Shown: piece by piece, positions 61,855 to 64,000 of the stretch
Position numbering within the stretch: the first letter of the stretch is position 1
Layout: the number at the start of each line of letters is the position of its first letter
DNA from: Paraspadella gotoi
Taxonomy: Eukaryota > Chaetognatha
Direction: 5' to 3'
NCBI GenBank assembly: GCA_051294375.1
Contig: CM119269.1
Coordinates: 19,691,936-19,755,935 of the forward strand
DNA length: 64,000 nucleotides
Program-made: the position numbers and the translations under genes
The notes under the pieces: generated by a model
What the model was told of the DNA's origin: nothing
The model's input: the letters and a program-made list of their open reading frames with translations, nothing else
Databases searched by the model: none

Positions 61855-63148
61855 ATTGCACTTGGGCCTTGAGCGCGGTTTCGCCGACGGGCATCGTGAT
61901 CCCGTCGGGAGGCGCGGTTGCGTCGGTGGGCGTGGCGTCGCCGATCGAGACGCGGATCGCTTGCGGCGATTCTCAGATTCCGGAGACGTGGATGGAATTT
62001 TACGGTTTTTGTCTGGATTTTCGTCGCTGCTTCGAAATTCCCTACGTCGAAACTTGCGGGTGAGTTAATCTAGGGTCGCTGTGTGCTGCTTGAAAGTTTA
62101 TAATTGACGATGTTAATGATAATGATAATGATAACTATCTGGGAGAAAGGGAGCATAACGCGATGGATCATTGTTTGAGGAAAATAAAAATAGAAAGAAT
62201 AATCCTGCGCGAGACAATTTATAAGCATTGATAGTTTAATCACTGTGATTCGTTAAAGTATTTGATTGCTGGGGATAAAGCCAACCACAAACTCTGCATT
62301 CAGAGCCGACGATTATCTTCACAACTTGGAGATCTCCTGTCATCGAGTGGTCAACTGCGCGCATCTCGACTGGACGAGAACTGAAGACGCTGGAAACTAC
62401 ACCGCTTGCGATCTGCTGCACACCTGTCTGCCCTACTTGCCGCCGGTGGGAAGGTAAAAGCGCGGGAGAGAGATGTCATCGTCGTTGTCTTCGTCGCCAT
62501 CTTCATTATCGTCCTCATTGTCGTTGTTTTTACCAAACTGTCGTCGTTTTTCTAGTCTTCTCCTTCTCAAAGCCAAACTGAGACAAAATATTTGTTTGAA
62601 CTTGTTTGAACTTGTTTGAACTTGTTTGAACTTGTTTGAACTTGTTTGAACTTGTTTGAACTTTGAAGGACCAAAGTTAGTGTCAAATTTATGTCAGGAG
62701 AAGTTTTCACTTTTTTTTATAATTTCCTTTTGTTTCGGTCCCTGAGCGATTCCGACCGAAAGTGAAAATAATCATAATCATAAGCAAAAGAAAGTCGCGA
62801 AAAAATTAGGAAAACTGAACCTCTAAGCTTGAAGTCACATCTGACCAAAATCCAAAGCGGATAAAAAAAAAAACCCAAAAAAACATTTAAGCATCTGTTG
62901 CCCATATTAGGGCCTGAAATCTATTAGCTGTAAAAATTCTCATTCTCAAATGCGCACTTCTCTAAATATGTTTTTCAAAACTAATATGGTCTTATGGACA
63001 AAAAAAGTTTCAAAAGACCGGAGGACTTTTATAAAATATACAGCATCATTGAAGCTGCAAATTCGGTAATGGGTGGTCCGTGTGTTGCAGTTTCTCCGAT
63101 CGGTCGACATCACCTGGATCGATGGATTCCTGTTCAAGATCACTCTAA
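61855..63148 (+). CDS. Unrecognised cysteine-rich protein, 3' three exons
   Basis: I do not recognise the family. Exons 61855-62059, 62304-62453 and 63091-63148 (TAA) have good acceptors (ctcttcacag, ctgcattcag, tgtgttgcag) and donors (gtgagt, gtaaaa), and their phases match (in with 1, then 2, then 2). Exon 1 gives CTWALSAVSPTGIVIPSGGA and ends in cysteine-rich FYGFCLDFRRCFEIPYVETC. The next adds EISCHRVVNCAHLDW, ACDLLHTC and LPYLPPVG. About nine cysteines in 120 residues suggest a disulphide-bonded secreted or extracellular domain. The third exon, in the phase-compatible frame, is a short Ser-rich tail. Another frame of that exon (VDITWIDGFLFKITLKIDYI) is more protein-like, so its boundary could be wrong. 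The 5' exons are not found. Confidence 0.55.
62588..62663. repeat. Tandem 10-mer (tttgaacttg)n
   Basis: Seven to eight near-perfect copies of gtttgaactt in the last intron of the cysteine-rich gene. Confidence 0.97.
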
Positions 63149-64000
63149 AGATTGACTACATCTCAATCGCTCGCTAACGAAAAAGCTTTCTCTCCTCTTT
63201 TTTTTTTTTTTAATCTTCTATAGCGTTTCTCTTTTTCTTTCTTTGCAGATTTTTATCTTTTTTTTTTTTCCATATCCAATCCGTCTCCTTTTGTCTCCCC
63301 TCAATTTCTCACTCCGTGTTCCTTTTTTCCTATAAACAATCGAATTTATCTCTTTCCTTTCATCGTAAAAAGGATAAAAAGTTAAAAAAACAATTAAAAT
63401 AAGGACGAAAAAAAAAGATAAGATAAAAAAAGGCACGAAAAAGCTTGTTCATTTTTCTTCGTCGTTTTTTCCCCCGCATTCCTTTCTCCTTCTTTTCCTT
63501 CTTCCCCCGCTCTCTTCCTCCTTCCTCTTTTCCTCTTTCTCCACTCTTCTTTCTCCGTCTTTCCTCTTCCCGCTTCTCTTTCTCCTTCCTCTTTTCTCTT
63601 TTCCCCCGCTTCCTTCTCCCTCCTCTTTTCCTCCTTTCCCCCGCTTCTCTTCCTCCTTCCTCTTTTCCTCCTTTCTCCACTTCTCTTTCTCCTCTCTTTC
63701 CTCTTTACCCCCGCTTTTCTCTTCTACCTTCCTCTTTTCCTCCTTTCTCCCGCTTCTCTTCCTCCTTACCTCTTCTCCTTTTCCCCCGCTTTCTTCCTCC
63801 TTCCTACTTTTCCTCTTTCCCCCTTCTCTTTCTCCTTCCTCTTTTCCTCTTTCCCCCTTCTCTTCTACCTTCCTCTTTTCCTCCTTTCCCCCGCTTCTCT
63901 TCCTCCTTCCTCTTTTCCTCCTTTTCCCCCTTCTCCTTTCTTCTTACCTTCCTCTTTTCTCTTTTCGCTCCGGCTTCTCTTCTACTTCCTCTTTTCTCCT
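63149..64000. repeat. Downstream region with a long pyrimidine-rich minisatellite
   Basis: From about 63456 to the edge the plus strand is almost only C and T. Imperfect units of roughly 35-40 bp resemble ttcctcttttcctcctttcc plus cccgcttctc. No gene is present; the polypurine frames on the minus strand are artefacts. Confidence 0.88.

Noticed and set aside
62588-62663. Possible CRISPR-like array
   Set aside because: The units are directly adjacent with no spacers, and the context is a eukaryotic intron.
63360-63680. Lys/Glu/Arg-rich minus-strand frame
   Set aside because: It is simply the complement of a polypyrimidine minisatellite.

Overview
This is nuclear DNA from an animal, most likely a protostome invertebrate. 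Genes are split into many short, GC-rich exons with GT..AG introns. The spaces between are AT-rich and crowded with microsatellites, above all (GA)n/(CT)n arrays. Recognisable products are a class II DYRK kinase, an SLC37 sugar-phosphate transporter, an SLC16-type monocarboxylate transporter and a secreted two-domain chitin-binding (peritrophin-A) protein. The chitin-binding protein fits an arthropod or another chitin-using lineage, but I cannot name the species. All exon models were assembled by hand from splice sites, phase continuity and family alignment from memory.

Layout, left to right. (1) 1-2403, minus strand: 5' four exons of an unrecognised acidic coiled-coil protein that runs off the left edge. 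(2) About 2820-3623, plus strand: a chain of small phase-compatible exons of an unrecognised protein, head-to-head with the first gene; one intron is mostly a CT microsatellite. (3) 3624-8369: intergenic, with two SINE copies and AT-rich sequence. (4) 8370-10974, minus: an SLC16-like transporter, interrupted by a 10-N assembly gap and carrying an in-frame TGA plus a frameshift near its 3' end. (5) 10975-16667: repeats and a possible alternative 5' exon. (6) 16668-34873, plus: a large DYRK gene (about 1,140 residues) with a low-complexity N-terminus, the NAPA region, the kinase domain and a short Ala/Pro-rich tail. (7) 37317-45891, plus: a complete-looking SLC37 gene, including a 41-nt microexon. 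(8) 46501-51031, minus: a complete six-exon chitin-binding gene, tail-to-tail with SLC37. (9) 51032-61854: mostly repeats, a Tc1/mariner-like MITE and a hAT-like non-autonomous element, with weak exon candidates. (10) 61855-63148, plus: the 3' three exons of an unrecognised cysteine-rich protein, then a long pyrimidine-rich minisatellite to the right edge.

The genes look functionally independent. The unifying oddity is the placement of the dinucleotide arrays. Several start directly at, or within tens of bases of, splice donors (GA on the sense strand), or form the pyrimidine tract of acceptors (CT on the sense strand). In addition, two copies of a dispersed element both end in a GA array, which suggests how the arrays could spread.
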